DNA of 64,000 nt from Moniliophthora roreri (taxonomy: Eukaryota > Basidiomycota > Agaricomycetes > Agaricales > Marasmiaceae): positions 186,001-250,000 of the forward strand of contig LATX02000211.1 of the NCBI GenBank assembly GCA_001466705.2, in the 5' to 3' direction. The position numbers and the translations under genes were made by a program. Shown in pieces: positions 12,708 through 23,586 of this stretch (positions are counted from its first letter, which is position 1; every line of letters starts with the position of its first letter). The notes under the pieces are model-generated. The model made no database searches. It was given only the letters and a program-made list of their open reading frames with translations, and was not told where the DNA came from.

Positions 12708-14173
12708 CATGACAGTGTCTTCATTGTCATTTTCTTCGACTTCCACAAGATCCGATCACCGAGACAACACATCTGATTGTGCCATTTGTGTTCCTGGCAC
12801 ATGCACAAGTTGTAAATCGAATTGTGTTAAAAATAGACTCCATCATGCTTGTCGCCTATTCAACTTCTGTGCAATGCAGAAGTGAGGTTTTTGTGATTGG
12901 ATAGAATGGTCACCGGATGAGGTGCTCCCAGAAGATAATGTTGCCATGCTTTTAATGCGTTGACAATCGCTAGTAATTCCTGATTGTAGATCTCATAGTT
13001 TCGTTCTGTTGGCATAAAGGCATGTGAAATATATCTGCACGGATGAAGTTCTCCATCTGACCCTCGTTGTCGTAATACGGCCCCTGTCACCCATTTTGAA
13101 GCATCAGCTTCAATCATGAATGGCTGAGTATCATCTGGCATCTTCAAGATTGGTTGTTGTAAAAACTTTGCCTTTAAGACATCAAATGTGATTTGACACC
13201 TCTTTGTCCATTCAAAGGTCGATGTTTTCTTCATAAGATTGTGTAATGGCCATGCAAGTTCCGCATATTTCCCTATGAATTTCCGATAGAAATTTGTGAA
13301 ACCTAGGAACGAACGCACACCTTTGACCATTTTTGGCACTTCCCATTCCACTATGCCTGCTAATTTGGTTGGGTCCATCTGAGTATGTCCTGGCGTAATG
13401 ATGAGTCCTAAGAAGAGTATTCTTGTGACTTCAAATTTGCATTTCTCTGGTTTTAGGAAAAGGTTGTTTTCCTATAAACATTCCAAGAGGCGACAAGTGC
13501 AAAGTCGATGCAGTTCCAGATCATCTGAAAAGATCAGTATGTCATCCATATAGACCACACACCATCTTTCGTCAATGAAATCCTTTAAGATGTCGTTCAT
13601 AAAGGCTTGGAACGTTGCCGGTGAATTCATAAGTCCAAAGAACATGTCTATCAGTTCGAAAAGTCCTCATGGTGTTTTGAACACTGCCTTCCATTGGTCT
13701 CCATTCTTGATTCGGATGTTGTTGTAACCATTCCACAGATCTAGCTTCATAAAGACTTTTGCGTTCTTCAATTTGTTGATGAGGTCGGTGACTAGAGGAA
13801 GAGGGTACTGGTTTTTTATCATGCCATTGTTGAGATCTCGATAATCCTGACAGGGTCATAATGCTCCCACTTCTTTCTTCGCTACAAAGAAGAAGGGTGA
13901 TGCTATTGGTGATTTTGACAGTCGGATGTAGCCTTTTCACAGGTTTTCATCTAAAAACTTGTCCTGTTCTTCTTGCTCTTTTGGGGAAAGCAAATAGACT
14001 TTACAGTCTTTTGGTTTGAAATCTGGTTTAAGGTCAATGGCGTGGTCGTAGGGTTGGGAAGGGGGAAGCTGTTCAGCTTTTTTCTTTTCAAATCTGTCTT
14101 TGTAATCCGCAATGTAAGGTGGAATCAACTCCTCCAATGACTTGGCTTTTGTTTTGTGAGCTTGCGCCAACAC
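12708..14173 (-). pseudogene. Chromovirus RT and RNase H
   Basis: RT begins in 14173-13937 ([20 protein letters not shown], then [15 protein letters not shown]). It passes [25 protein letters not shown] and [12 protein letters not shown] to the catalytic WCVVYMDDILIFSDD at about 13550, where the YMDD aspartates are intact. The connection and RNase H part (13378-12860) shows RSFLGFTNFYRKFIG, MIEADASKWVTGAVL and YEIYNQELLAIVNALKAW. Stops occur after DENL, GAL, FKTP and at the RNase H end, so no functional polyprotein is possible. Confidence 0.85.
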
Positions 14174-14380
14174 TTGGGAAGTGGATAACTTAGCGTTGAT
14201 TCGAATCTCATCACTATCCTCTTTTCCTCAGATGAAGGAGCGGATTAGAACCTCATTGTCTTTGACAGTATCCAAAACTCCTTTAAACACTGGCATAACT
14301 CTCCAAGCTAAAATCTTTCTCTGTGGTCTGAACCAAACGACTCCCGTTACCCAATTGATGTCTGGGTTGTGTTCTTGTAA

Positions 14381-14731
14381 CTATGGTAGTCCAAGAATGA
14401 ATTGTTCTGGTCCTAACCCTGAAATGAGAAAAGTCTCCTTCATCGATCTTTCTCCAATGTTGATGTCTAGAGTGATCGAGTGTGTGATCCATCCAGTTTT
14501 ATTCCTGGTGCCATCAATGTTATAGACTTTGATGGGCTTGATTAACTTTGTCCACGGCTTCTTGATGTGCTGTGCTTCTTCTTCACTGATGAAGCGTCCT
14601 CCAGCTCCTGAATTAATCAGTGCTTTTCCTTCGACAATTTCTGTTCTGACATTGTATGTAAAAGGCATGTGCATGGAGTGGCGATTTAACTTAGCTAGTA
14701 CAATGTTCGAGATCATAATTGCTGGCGGCAA
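14381..14731 (-). pseudogene. Chromovirus protease, active site altered
   Basis: The translation shows KALINSGAGGRFISEEEAQH where retropepsins have LIDSGA: the catalytic Asp is Asn. The domain continues with WITHSITLDINIG and ends in GLGPEQFILGLP, the conserved ILGLP near the domain end. Asp is essential in this family, so the enzyme would be inactive even without the stops. Confidence 0.75.
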
Positions 14732-14759
14732 GAGCGTCAGCCTCTTCCGCCCTCTTAAA

Positions 14760-15990
14760 AACCCTCTTTTCCCATGAGATCAAAGATCTCTTCCTGTTCC
14801 GCTTCTCCCTGTTCCAACACTATAGCCTTGATCTTCGTGAATGCCTCTCGAGCCAAGAGTCGTTTCAATGGTTCTTGTCATACTGGTGGGGCCTGATTGG
14901 TCTGTTTCTTCAATGGGCAATCTTTTGAGATGTGTCCGATTTTAGCGCAATTGAAGCACTTATCTGATTTGGACAGCCTCCCAATAGTCACCTCCTTTTC
15001 TTTCCGCTGTATCTTGGGTTTCACTGTTTCTTTCTCCATTCGTTTCTTCTTTTGTGCCATGGCGAACTTGTATTGATTATCATAGCAGATGGAGAGGCTG
15101 AACCATTCATCGAGTGTAGTTGGAGCTTCTTCCGAACAAAGCATGATTTTGTTGACCAAAGAGTCGGGAAGTCCTTCTTTAAAGAATTTAATCAGTGCTT
15201 CGTTGTCGTATCCAGTTTCCATAGCAAGAAGTCGGAATTGGTTGACATAATCATCGGCTCGTTCCTTCATTCAGAGTTCTTCGATCCGAATCTGGGCATC
15301 TCCCTTGACGTCGACAGGTTGCCAATAGGCCCTAAACCTAGCCTTGAAACTATCCCATGTTTCTTCAGCTGCTTTCTGCACAATGTGTGAATTCAAATCT
15401 TCTGGGAATATCTTCATCTGTTCTGTCATCTTCCATTTCTTGGTTCATCCTTTGAGAAGGGAAAGAAGAAGCAACTTCTTCTTTTTGTCGGTGTTGTATT
15501 TCGAGGTGTTCATTCTGAAGAAAACCTCGAGATTGAGTAGGAATTGTTGGGTATCCTTATGATCACCCTCGTATGGATTGGGTTTGAACATCTTGGTGTC
15601 ATTGTTTTGTTTATCGATGGTTTCAACTACAAAGGTTGCGATAGTAGCTGCCCATTGAGCGTCTGAGTTGTCCTGCTCTACCTTTGGTTGAACGTTGGGA
15701 GCAGGTTCATCGGTGGAAGATCCTGGTTCGTTGGGGTTTGTCATTTCTGATTTGGACGGGGTTTCTTCAAGGTCTTTGAGCTTGGTGGTAGGACTGGGTT
15801 CTGAAGAAGACTTAGCTTCGGTTTCCGAGGATTCTGTTTCTTCGTTCGTCTGGAGACCTTCAATGGCTCCTCTCCGCTGGCTACGAGTAATTCAGTGTGG
15901 AGTCTGTTCTGGGTTCAGGTTCACCAACTGCTCAGCTACTTTGAGCTGTTCGTCGAGGTCAGTTTCCTTGTAAGCTGTAAGGCGGGCTCG
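14760..15990 (-). pseudogene. Chromovirus Gag
   Basis: An acidic N-terminus (about 15990-15750) leads to the core (15744-15445) with KMFKPNPYEGDHKDTQQFLL and FFRMNTSKYNTDKKKK. The second half (15270-14878) has ADDYVNQFRLLAMETGYDNE, EGLPDSLVNKIM and a zinc knuckle CFNCAKIGHISKDC of the standard CX2CX4HX4C form, followed by basic residues. It has at least three stops. Gag packages element RNA. Confidence 0.8.
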
Positions 15991-16048
15991 TGGCGGTGTC
16001 GTAGTTCAGTTTGGAAGTAATGCCTTAACCTAGACAGGTCGGCAACGA

Positions 16049-16060
16049 TCAGCTTGACCT
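16049..16060 (-). promoter_or_regulatory. Chromovirus primer-binding site, self-priming type
   Basis: Two bases inside the 5' LTR the sense strand reads AGGTCAAGCTGA. The same 12 bases occur in opposite sense within the LTR (16199-16210), about 34 bp downstream of the start of a sense-strand TATAAAAG box (reverse complement at 16236-16243). The predicted 5' end of the element RNA is therefore exactly complementary to this site, as in Tf1-type self-primed elements. No tRNA match is proposed. Confidence 0.65.
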
Positions 16061-16062
16061 TT

Positions 16063-16607
16063 TGTTACGTTACTTGCACAGCAATGACAACTAACACCAC
16101 AATGACGTAGTGGCACTTAAAGGTTCAAGTTCAAGTATCACTAGCAGAGCTAGGTTCAGAAGATCATTTGTTGGCTTTAAGACACAAGTTGATTAACCAG
16201 GTCAAGCTGAAGAGCTTAGACCCAGTACTATCTAGCTTTTATACACCCTTTGTATCTAGTCATTTGTACTACTTTAGACTAAGGTGAAGTAAGCAGATAG
16301 AAGGAAAAGAAACTAATGGAATAAAGATGACATCATGATGATGTCATTAGAAGGCGATAGAAAAGAAAAGAATTATGAGATCATAGTTGTGTCATAAATA
16401 AAAGGCACCAAACTAGTGATGTCATAAAAGAACAGAATAGTCGTAATTGAAAAGCATAGATGAGATAGATGGAAAGGGGAGCTGGGAAAGTGGATGTGTC
16501 CAGTTGTTAAAAAGAAGCATATAAATGCTCGAAGAGGCGCTGAATAAAAAAGGGTGGTAGTACATCGAGAAGAAGGAAAAAGTCTGTATACTCGCAAGTT
16601 CATAACA
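16063..16607 (-). repeat. Chromovirus 5' LTR
   Basis: 545 bp, TGTTACGTTACTTGCACAGC to CGCAAGTTCATAACA on the plus strand. It pairs with 8541-9085 and is followed by the AAAAG target duplication. It contains the sense-strand TATAAAAG promoter box (reverse complement at 16236-16243). Confidence 0.95.
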
Positions 16608-16823
16608 AAAAGAATACCTCATATGTAGTGTAAGGTGAGTGGCTCCTGAGCAGCTTCAAGCAGCTAAGCCATAACTGAGCAGGGACCTTAACATCCTCCC
16701 TACACAACTTCCACCAAGTATATATGAAAGTCAACACCGCTGCCATTCACCCACACCAGCTGCTATGTCATCCAACCAAAGTCTTCTACCACTGCCCCTT
16801 GCTTCCAGACCCTATGATCAGTG

Positions 16824-17168
16824 CCCAAATATGCCAGACAGTCCGTTCTAGCATATTTTGGGTCACTGAGTCCATATCCAGCATCAGCGGATGAGGCCAA
16901 TGCTGTTTCTGCCTCATTCAGCAGATATCTACCACCCTCTCCCCCTCAGCTCTCTTCATACCCATTCTCCATCCTGTCCAGAACACCCTGCAGCCTCTGA
17001 TGGCTGATAAAATGATGAATTTGTCATTTCTGTTGCTTCAGAGGCTATAAGAGGTTTCCTTAGGTGCCAGCTTTGCAACAATAGCCATGTGCTGCAAAGT
17101 AGGGGGCAAGAGTGGATACAAACACAACAGTAGCATCGTGTAGTCTGAACAACACCACTATCATGTTT
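16824..17168. repeat. Diverged direct repeat, copy 1, with a 55-bp palindrome
   Basis: It starts CCCAAATATGCCAGAC and aligns with 17753-18077 at a constant offset of 929 bp, with many substitutions. It contains an imperfect palindrome at 16992-17046 (AGCCTCTGA ... TCAGAGGCT, centred on AATTTG). It lies inside the hAT-like element. No protein is recognised on either strand. Confidence 0.6.
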
Positions 17169-17752
17169 AATGATGTTAAGAGCCCCCAGGACTGCAATTC
17201 TGGGGCTGTTGGCACTGGTGTTAATGTTGAGTAGTGTGACTTTGCATGACACCCACTCTTTCTTCTTTACCACTACAATGGCGGCAGCACCAAGACAAAA
17301 GTAGCTTTTTCTGTCTATTTTACCTTCTATCACTAATTCACTCACTCTAGAATGATTCGTAACCTAAATGAAAGGTGGAAGGCTGAAGGAAAAAGAAGAG
17401 AGAACAGTTGTGGGGCAGAGCTTCAGGTGCATGCCCAAAACTGTTTTTTTTTTTGTTTCTACTGAACGTTCTATCATATTCTACAGGCTAATGGGACCCT
17501 TATGCACTACCTTTAACTCTTATTTGCCCATCAGCATCACTGGAACTGCTGAAAAACCCACTACCTCACCAGCTCCAAACTCAATGTACCCTACCTTGCC
17601 CAGAAGCCACCAGAAGAATCCCTCTGTATGTTTTTTGGGTCCCTGAGTACAGCTACAATGTCATTGAAGCTCGCTGATGTCGCCTTTCTATCAAACTTGA
17701 CACCAACTACACCTTCTCCTCCTACTCCCACTTCTGGACTCAACCAGGAGCA

Positions 17753-18077
17753 CCCAAATATGCCGGACTGTTTATTCTGGCATATTTTTGGTTGCTGTAT
17801 CCATTTCTGAGGTCAGTGGAATCCACTGACCCTTTCTTTCCATTGATCAGCCCACTCACAACACCCTCACCTTCCCACTCCTTCCAAAACCTTCCCCAAT
17901 GCACCCAAGTCCCCACCCATAGCCTCTGAGAACACACAGAATGGCAAATTTGCTATTCTAGTTGTTCTAGAGGCTAAAGGGCCTCTGGATGCTGACTTTG
18001 CTGTAGGGGGGCAGGAAATGGGCTACAAGCATGATGGAGGTGTCGTGCGGTCTCGCTGACACCATCGTGTTTGTGCG
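17753..18077. repeat. Diverged direct repeat, copy 2, with a 55-bp palindrome
   Basis: It starts CCCAAATATGCCGGAC. The palindrome at 17921-17975 (AGCCTCTGAGAAC ... GTTCTAGAGGCT, centre GGCAAATTTGCT) has the same length as that of copy 1 although the sequence has drifted. The 17169-17752 spacer shows nothing I can name. Confidence 0.6.
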
Positions 18078-18228
18078 ATGTCCAAAACCCCTTGAGCTGG
18101 AGGCTTAGTGGCTCTAAGTGGCTAACTGAGCTGAGCTGTTTACTATAAATGGCTCTGAGCCAGGAACCAAGCCAGTCTGATGTGAGCCAGCCATGAGTAA
18201 GCTGAGCCAAGCTGTTGGCAGCTTTGTG

Positions 18229-18720
18229 TACTTTTTGAGTTCTTGCCATGCAGCTTCTAGCATTTCCTCTTCTATAATGATATTTTGAGATCAGATTTCA
18301 CTGATGTTCTCCCCTTGAATAGGAAGTTTTCTCTCACTCCCAATCTCAACTGTTGAAGGATTAAACCCAATGTGAACATTGTGTGCAAATAGCCAAGGCA
18401 TACTAAGAATAATGTCATACCCCAAAAGGTTAGCTATGTCAAAGTAATGTGCAGACTTGATTTTCTAATATCAAAAGTCCATAGTAGCTCTGCAATGGAT
18501 CTTTGAGCAAGAACCTTGAACTGCCATATGTAACAGTAAGGGTTTTTCAAGATATTGTTTACACACACCAAGCTGATCCACAACTTGAGTAGACAGAAAG
18601 TCTTCCAACGAGCTAGTATCAATCAACGCTTGACACGGCTTACCATCGATCATAACAACTATGACAATTGGTTTTGGTACCACTCGGTTGATAGCCTTAA
18701 CCAACAAAGATGTTCACTGG
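18229..18720 (-). pseudogene. Element B aspartic protease
   Basis: The translation gives VIVVMIDGKPCQALIDTSSLEDFLSTQVVDQL in consecutive order; the active site reads D-T-S where the family has D-T-G or D-S-G. The domain continues LLLHMAVQGSCSKIH and, after a stop, FDIANLLGYDIILSMPWLF, the usual second half. The Gly-to-Ser change and the internal stop indicate loss of activity. The last residues (EEEMLEAAWQELKKY) lead into the fragment at 7712. Confidence 0.75.
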
Positions 18721-19749
18721 AGGCTGGGATAGGATTTTGGCTCAATATTCACCCCAGCTATGCTGAGAACATGAACATAACCAGAGTCCCACTCTTTCCA
18801 TTGTAAATTACCTGAATATAAGTGCAGAAAGTTGTCATACTGATCAACTTCTCTATTCAGGCTTCTTGTGTAATCATTCCATGGTTCTCTAAAGAACTTA
18901 GGTAGGAATTCACAGTCTACTGGCCCTCATAGGCATTCTTCTAGTGCTTTTTCAGCACACTCTACCTGTTCCTCCACCAAGTGATCACATCAAACATTGG
19001 ATCTCAAAGGCAAAACTTGGGTATGGACCGGCAAATCAATTTGACACAGTCCTATACAACATAAGTATCATTCTCTCAGTTTCTAAAGACATTGAATCGA
19101 TCTCAGATGCTCACATCAGAGGCACTCTCATCAGGCTCAGGGTATGTTCTAATCCCTATAGCAAGATTCAATGTTAATCCTTATTCGTAAACATTACCAA
19201 TACAGTTCTCAAGTCCTTTGAATCTGGTATGCCGATAGGGTATTCCTCAGGCTTTCACAAGGTGTTTAGCATACTAAGTAGCAAGCTGGAAGTTGGGATT
19301 CTCCAGTAAGCATTTAGGTACCTGTGCCAGATCAAATTCTGACTCAAAATCATTTATTTCATAGAAATCATCGCTAATCTTGAAGACATCAATACAGAAG
19401 GCTGAGGTTGATCCCCAGCAGTTCTCATCACCTGGATATAGTGCAAATTCATGAAGAACAAATTATGCTGCTTCAGATATTGGGTCACCCAACGAGGCTG
19501 GGTGCCAGGAGTCATCTACTTCTCCATGAAGGAAGAAGTCTGACCATAGTGAGTCTGGGTAACTAAACTTTTCCTTTGCTATGTTTGCCCAACAATACTT
19601 ATATCCTTTCCATTCCACCTAGTTTCACAAAGATCTGAAACACTAAATGGCCAGGCTGGGTTCATGACAGGAGGTGAAAGCGGAATGACTTCCCTGTATT
19701 CCCAAATGTATTCATTGTATTGACATGAGAATAAATGAGGGTAATACCT

Positions 19750-22700
19750 TCCATCGTCGGGTTATCTAAGGCATATGGAAGTCTACCTTCTGTTCCTGAT
19801 CAGAGATTGATCCTGTTTCTGTTTCTTCTGAAGGGTATGAATGTGAAGTATAGTATTCCTCATCACTTTCTGGCTTGAAAATTAAGTTGGCATAGTTATA
19901 GGGCACAAAAGATTCATCTGAATCTGAACTGTCACTCCAGCTATCTTCTGTGTCAGATATATCCTGCAATGGCAGTATGCTGTCATCAGAGTCTGTTTTG
20001 GTATCCAAATCAATTACACTATTGGTTCATGTTTGAAGCGAATTACTGAATAGTTCATTAATTTCTTCGTCCAACATAAAAGGTTCGGAAATTGATAATG
20101 AATTCAAGAAGAGGAGGTCAGAGGTTTGAGTTGTTTCTGACAACATGACATCCTCATCCTTCAAGCTGTACCAAAGACTATTGGTTGGAACACCTGGCAG
20201 TCTCTTCTTGCTATTCGTCTTGAATGTATTGTTGCAAGGGCAATTTCTTGCCATGTGACCAACCTCTTTACAGCTGAAACATTTGTTCTGAGCTGCAAGT
20301 TCAGCCTTTTCAGTATCAGTGAGTAAAGTTTTTCCTCTATTGGGCTTAGGTGTATTTGATTTACCTCACCCTCCATCCTGGTTGTTATTTCCAGATGCTG
20401 GACTAAATCTCAAAGGTCTGAATTGACCATATGATAGAGGCTCTCATTGGAAGTTTGATGATGATCAGTGGTCATCTTGACGTTTGTGGTCTTTATTCCA
20501 CTTTTGTGAGGACTTGTTCCTACTGTGTGAACCATTTGATTGGTGGGTATTCTACTTGTTACCAGAATGTGAAGACTGATGACTGTTCCATCCAGGTTTA
20601 TCATAAGATTTATCATTTCCTTGTGGGGTAAACTCTAGTTCAGCCATTTCAATAAGTTCAGCTGCCTGTAGAATTTCCTCATAAGAATGGATTTCCTTAT
20701 TCATCTTTTCTCAATGCAGTTCACAGCAGACATAAGCTTCCAATCTGTCCCAGAACTTGATAGCTATTTCCCGTTCACTCATAGTTCCAACTAAATTGTT
20801 TAGCATTTCATATTCATAAGCATATTCTATTACGGGTCTTTTATTTTGATGACAAGTATTCAGTTTTGCCTATTGTTGGCTCCAATAGTTCAGCAGGAAG
20901 CAAAAATTGAATAATGCCTTGGCAAAATCAATTAGTTCCCAGCTGGAATGATCTTATAATACCTTTTGTATGAAGAACGACAAGGCTTTTCCATGAAGGA
21001 AATTTGAAGCGAGCATTACCTGCTCATCTTCAGGTACTTTTCCTTCATCACAATACTGGCTCATATGCATTAACCAGTTGTGATACTTCTCAGCATCAGG
21101 TGTACCATCATATGTAGGTGGAGGGATAGGTTTGATAATGTGTTTAGTATGCTTTTTATCTCTAGATCTTTCATGGTGAGCCTTTCATTGATGCTTACGA
21201 TGCCTGGATTGGTAATTATCAGATGACTCACTTGAACTCGAAGATTTTGTACTGGAGGAATCATCTGATGAATAATCACGATCAGAATTTGACTCGCTTT
21301 CACTATCAGATGAAGAACTGCTGTGGCTCGAACTTGATGGATCCAAAGGTGGTTTATCTCCATCATCACCATCTCCTTCATTTGAGGAAGAATCACTAGA
21401 GTCTGAATCAGAAGGTGATAAACAGTGTCTTGAATCTTGGTGCTTCTTTAATAGGTGTTTTTGTTTATGGCTACGGTCATCCTTCTTTGGATTTTGACCC
21501 TTTTCAAAGGCCTGTGCAAGGAAGCTATTCTTTGGGAGTTGGTTTATTGGCTGAGCAGCATGTTCTTTTCCTTGAAATGTGTTCGGAGTGCCAGATTTAC
21601 CTCAAACTGCCTCTTCCAGTTTTCTCTCGTAGTGAGAAGACATTGGTTTGAGTACATTCTTTCTCTTTTTAGTTTGGGACTGAGACTTAGACTTTTTCAT
21701 GCCCTTAGACTTCTTGCTTTTAGACTTGGATCTAGAGTGACTTCTAGACCTAGAACAATGCTTTGAGGTGTGTTTCTTCTTTGTTTTAGTATGTTCATCA
21801 GAAGACTGACTTTGTCCAGTCTCATCCCTAACAGAAACTCCAGGATGCTCAACAGCATCTTCCCTATTATTAGAGCCACTACCGCTAGCTACATTGGCCT
21901 GAGCAGTTCCCATTACATTAACCTGGATGCCGGTGTCCCAGTTTGCATTCCAAGCCTCAAGCTCTACATGTTGCGCCTTGGAGTCCATGTCTGGATCCCC
22001 ACTGTTGTGAAGACTCCTCATGAAATCTTCTGCTGGATTCTGATTGGGTCTTTCATCCTCAGAATCAGTTACATTCTCAACACGGGCTCATCAGTTGATA
22101 TTTTTTCCTTTTGCCACAGTTTTAGCCAGCAAATCTTCCTCGGAAGTGCTATCAGTATCCTCTTGATGTTGTACCTTTTCGTTTCTCATGTGTATAGCTG
22201 CACGTTGGGTACTGGTGAGTGATTTCTCTGCTTCACGGACTACTCGGGTTTGTTCCTCTGACAGGTAATCTTTCGGGACTTCAAATCTCAAGTTTGACTT
22301 AGATATTTTCTTACGGAGGTCCTCCATGCTGCGAGCACGGTGCCTCATAACTGTAGTCCAGCCAAGCTCATTGCCAATAGAGTCAAATGTATTATTTTTG
22401 GTGTAGTCTCCATTGACCGAAGTACTATCACTGGTAGTAGTGACATGAGTATCAACTACAGTGGAACCACTGTTTCCAATGGCCTCGGCATCAGAGATAC
22501 TGGATACATGAGGGCTAGACACATCCTTGGGGGTCCATCTTATGGTGTGAGCCTGCGTAACTGCTGCATAGGTAAGAGCCTGCAACAGGACTTGGGCATA
22601 GGAATCACTAGAAAGAAAGTTGTCAGTACTTTTGGAAGTCAATGACAACTCACTGGTTTGTTCCTGAGTAGGCAGCCCAACATCCGCAATAGTGGCAGTG
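19750..22700 (-). pseudogene. Element B Gag
   Basis: The N-terminal part (22648-22091) includes FEVPKDYLSEEQTRVVREAE and LTSTQRAAIHMRNEKVQ. The next part (22021-21602) ends in a long Ser/Arg/Lys-rich basic tract (KHCSRSRSHSRSKSKSKK). The capsid-like middle (21400-20640) is badly broken. A zinc knuckle CFSCKEVGHMARNCPC lies at about 20285-20235. The tail (20254-19766) is acidic (DSDDSILPLQDISDTEDSW). Frameshifts and stops are numerous. Confidence 0.65.
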
Positions 22701-22869
22701 GCGTTATTGCAATGGCAATTGCCTTGTAAGTTGTATCAATATGTTCCAGAAGCCAGATAGTGTCAGCGTGTCGAATAGATAAAGGGTAGAGACAGAAATT
22801 GTTGGATATGATCCTAGTTGAGTTGGCATGATCCCAGGTGATCAGCCAGAGAGGTCTCAGAGCAACAAC

Positions 22870-23216
22870 GAGGATAGAAGACAAGTTTAGAGTTTTAGAG
22901 TAAGCAGAGAGTGGTGAACAGTCTTGTTCTGTTCAAAATATGTGACAAATGTGGGAATGCGCATCACATGTAGAGGGTCTTGAAAGAACAGGTGTAAGTT
23001 CTGTAGATTCAAAACCACTGAGGTAGCTACTCTGTACTTATCTAGCTTATATACTAGAGAAAAGAGATGGGTACCGGACTTGTATCAATAGGGTGAAATA
23101 GAATCGATAGGTTATACTGTTGAAGTACTGATGTAGGTCGTGATGACGACGAGGGAGTCCAAGGAGACAGTGACCGATGGAACAGAGTGTCACACACGAC
23201 CTGGTAGTGTATGTCA
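22870..23216 (-). repeat. Element B 5' LTR (approximate)
   Basis: The right boundary TAGTGTATGTCA (to 23216) would give a sense-strand start TGACATACAC. A sense-strand TATATAAG box (reverse complement at about 23047-23055) supports LTR promoter sequence. The left boundary is not visible, and the paired LTR is lost, so the extent is a guess. Confidence 0.4.
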
Positions 23217-23586
23217 GAGTTGTGATTACGAGGTTAACTGGTGAACTCATGTAGTGCTAGGAGGCCCATTATCTCCTTCTCTCTTCTGACAATGCTAGCT
23301 CCATTTTCCAACTTGATTCCTAATCCAATTGCAGCGGATAGTGGAAATCCTTTTGGAGGATGATGAAGTATCCAACTCTAACATCATGCAAGTTGTGGAA
23401 GAAAGGTCAATAGGCACCCATTGACTCAATGCTTTCTTCAGTACCACCACAATGTCACTTCTCAGGCCCACTCCCGTTGGCATCAGCCCTCTTCTATATG
23501 GTTACATTATAGAAAACTTAGCAGAAATTTTCAAAGAACATCATCCTCCTCACCACACTAGCCCAGACTTATCCCATACCTGTCAG

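Larger units (their letters stand above)
8541..16607 (-). mobile_element. Complete chromovirus (Ty3/gypsy with chromodomain), 8067 bp, degenerate
   Basis: Two 545-bp LTRs (8541-9085 and 16063-16607), both beginning TGTTA and ending TAACA, bound the element. A perfect 5-bp target duplication AAAAG (8536-8540 and 16608-16612) proves it is a complete insertion. On the minus strand the order is gag, protease, RT, RNase H, integrase, chromodomain, extra ORF. The LTRs differ at about 16 positions by my count (about 97% identical), so insertion is fairly old. Stops and frameshifts occur in every domain. Confidence 0.93.
7812..16630. mobile_element. PIF/Harbinger-like MITE (7812-8540 plus 16613-16630), split by the chromovirus
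   Basis: The left end CACTACATATGAGGTGTTC (7812) and the right end reverse-complemented, CACTACATATGAGGTATT (16613-16630), form terminal inverted repeats once the chromovirus is removed. Flanking trinucleotides are TAA on both sides (7809-7811 and 16631-16633), matching the 3-bp duplication of PIF/Harbinger elements. The interior, about 0.7 kb, is AT-rich with repeated TTTTCC/TTTTCT words (8190-8350) and no gene. A relic of the same family is in element A at 623-712. Confidence 0.6.
7713..18220. mobile_element. hAT-like non-autonomous DNA element with nested insertions
   Basis: The left end reads TAGGGTTGCCAACAGCTTGG and the right end, reverse-complemented, TGCCAACAGCTTGGCT, so the termini match for 16 bases with about 6 bases lost on the right. 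Flanks are GCTTTGCA (7705-7712) and GCTTTGTG (18221-18228), an 8-bp duplication matching at 6 of 8 positions; 8 bp is the hAT size. Subterminal GGCTC/GAGCC repeats crowd both ends (7740-7775 and 18095-18200). Element B pol reads on from one flank to the other. Without the nested 8.07-kb chromovirus it would be about 2.4 kb. No transposase is recognisable. Confidence 0.6.
18221..23216 (-). mobile_element. Element B: degenerate Ty3/gypsy retrotransposon, right part
   Basis: Reading leftward on the minus strand: probable 5' LTR, Gag with zinc knuckle, then aspartic protease. Pol breaks at 18228, at the hAT-like element, and continues at 7712 with the RT entry. RT beyond about 7378 is lost under element A. 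Multiple stops are present throughout. The family is the basidiomycete Ty3/gypsy type whose protease begins LIDTGSLGDF-like. Confidence 0.75.

Noticed and set aside
21602..22021. Arg/Ser-rich protein resembling an SR splicing factor
   Set aside because: It lies in the middle of element B Gag, in order with the family N-terminal block and zinc knuckle, and has no RRM.
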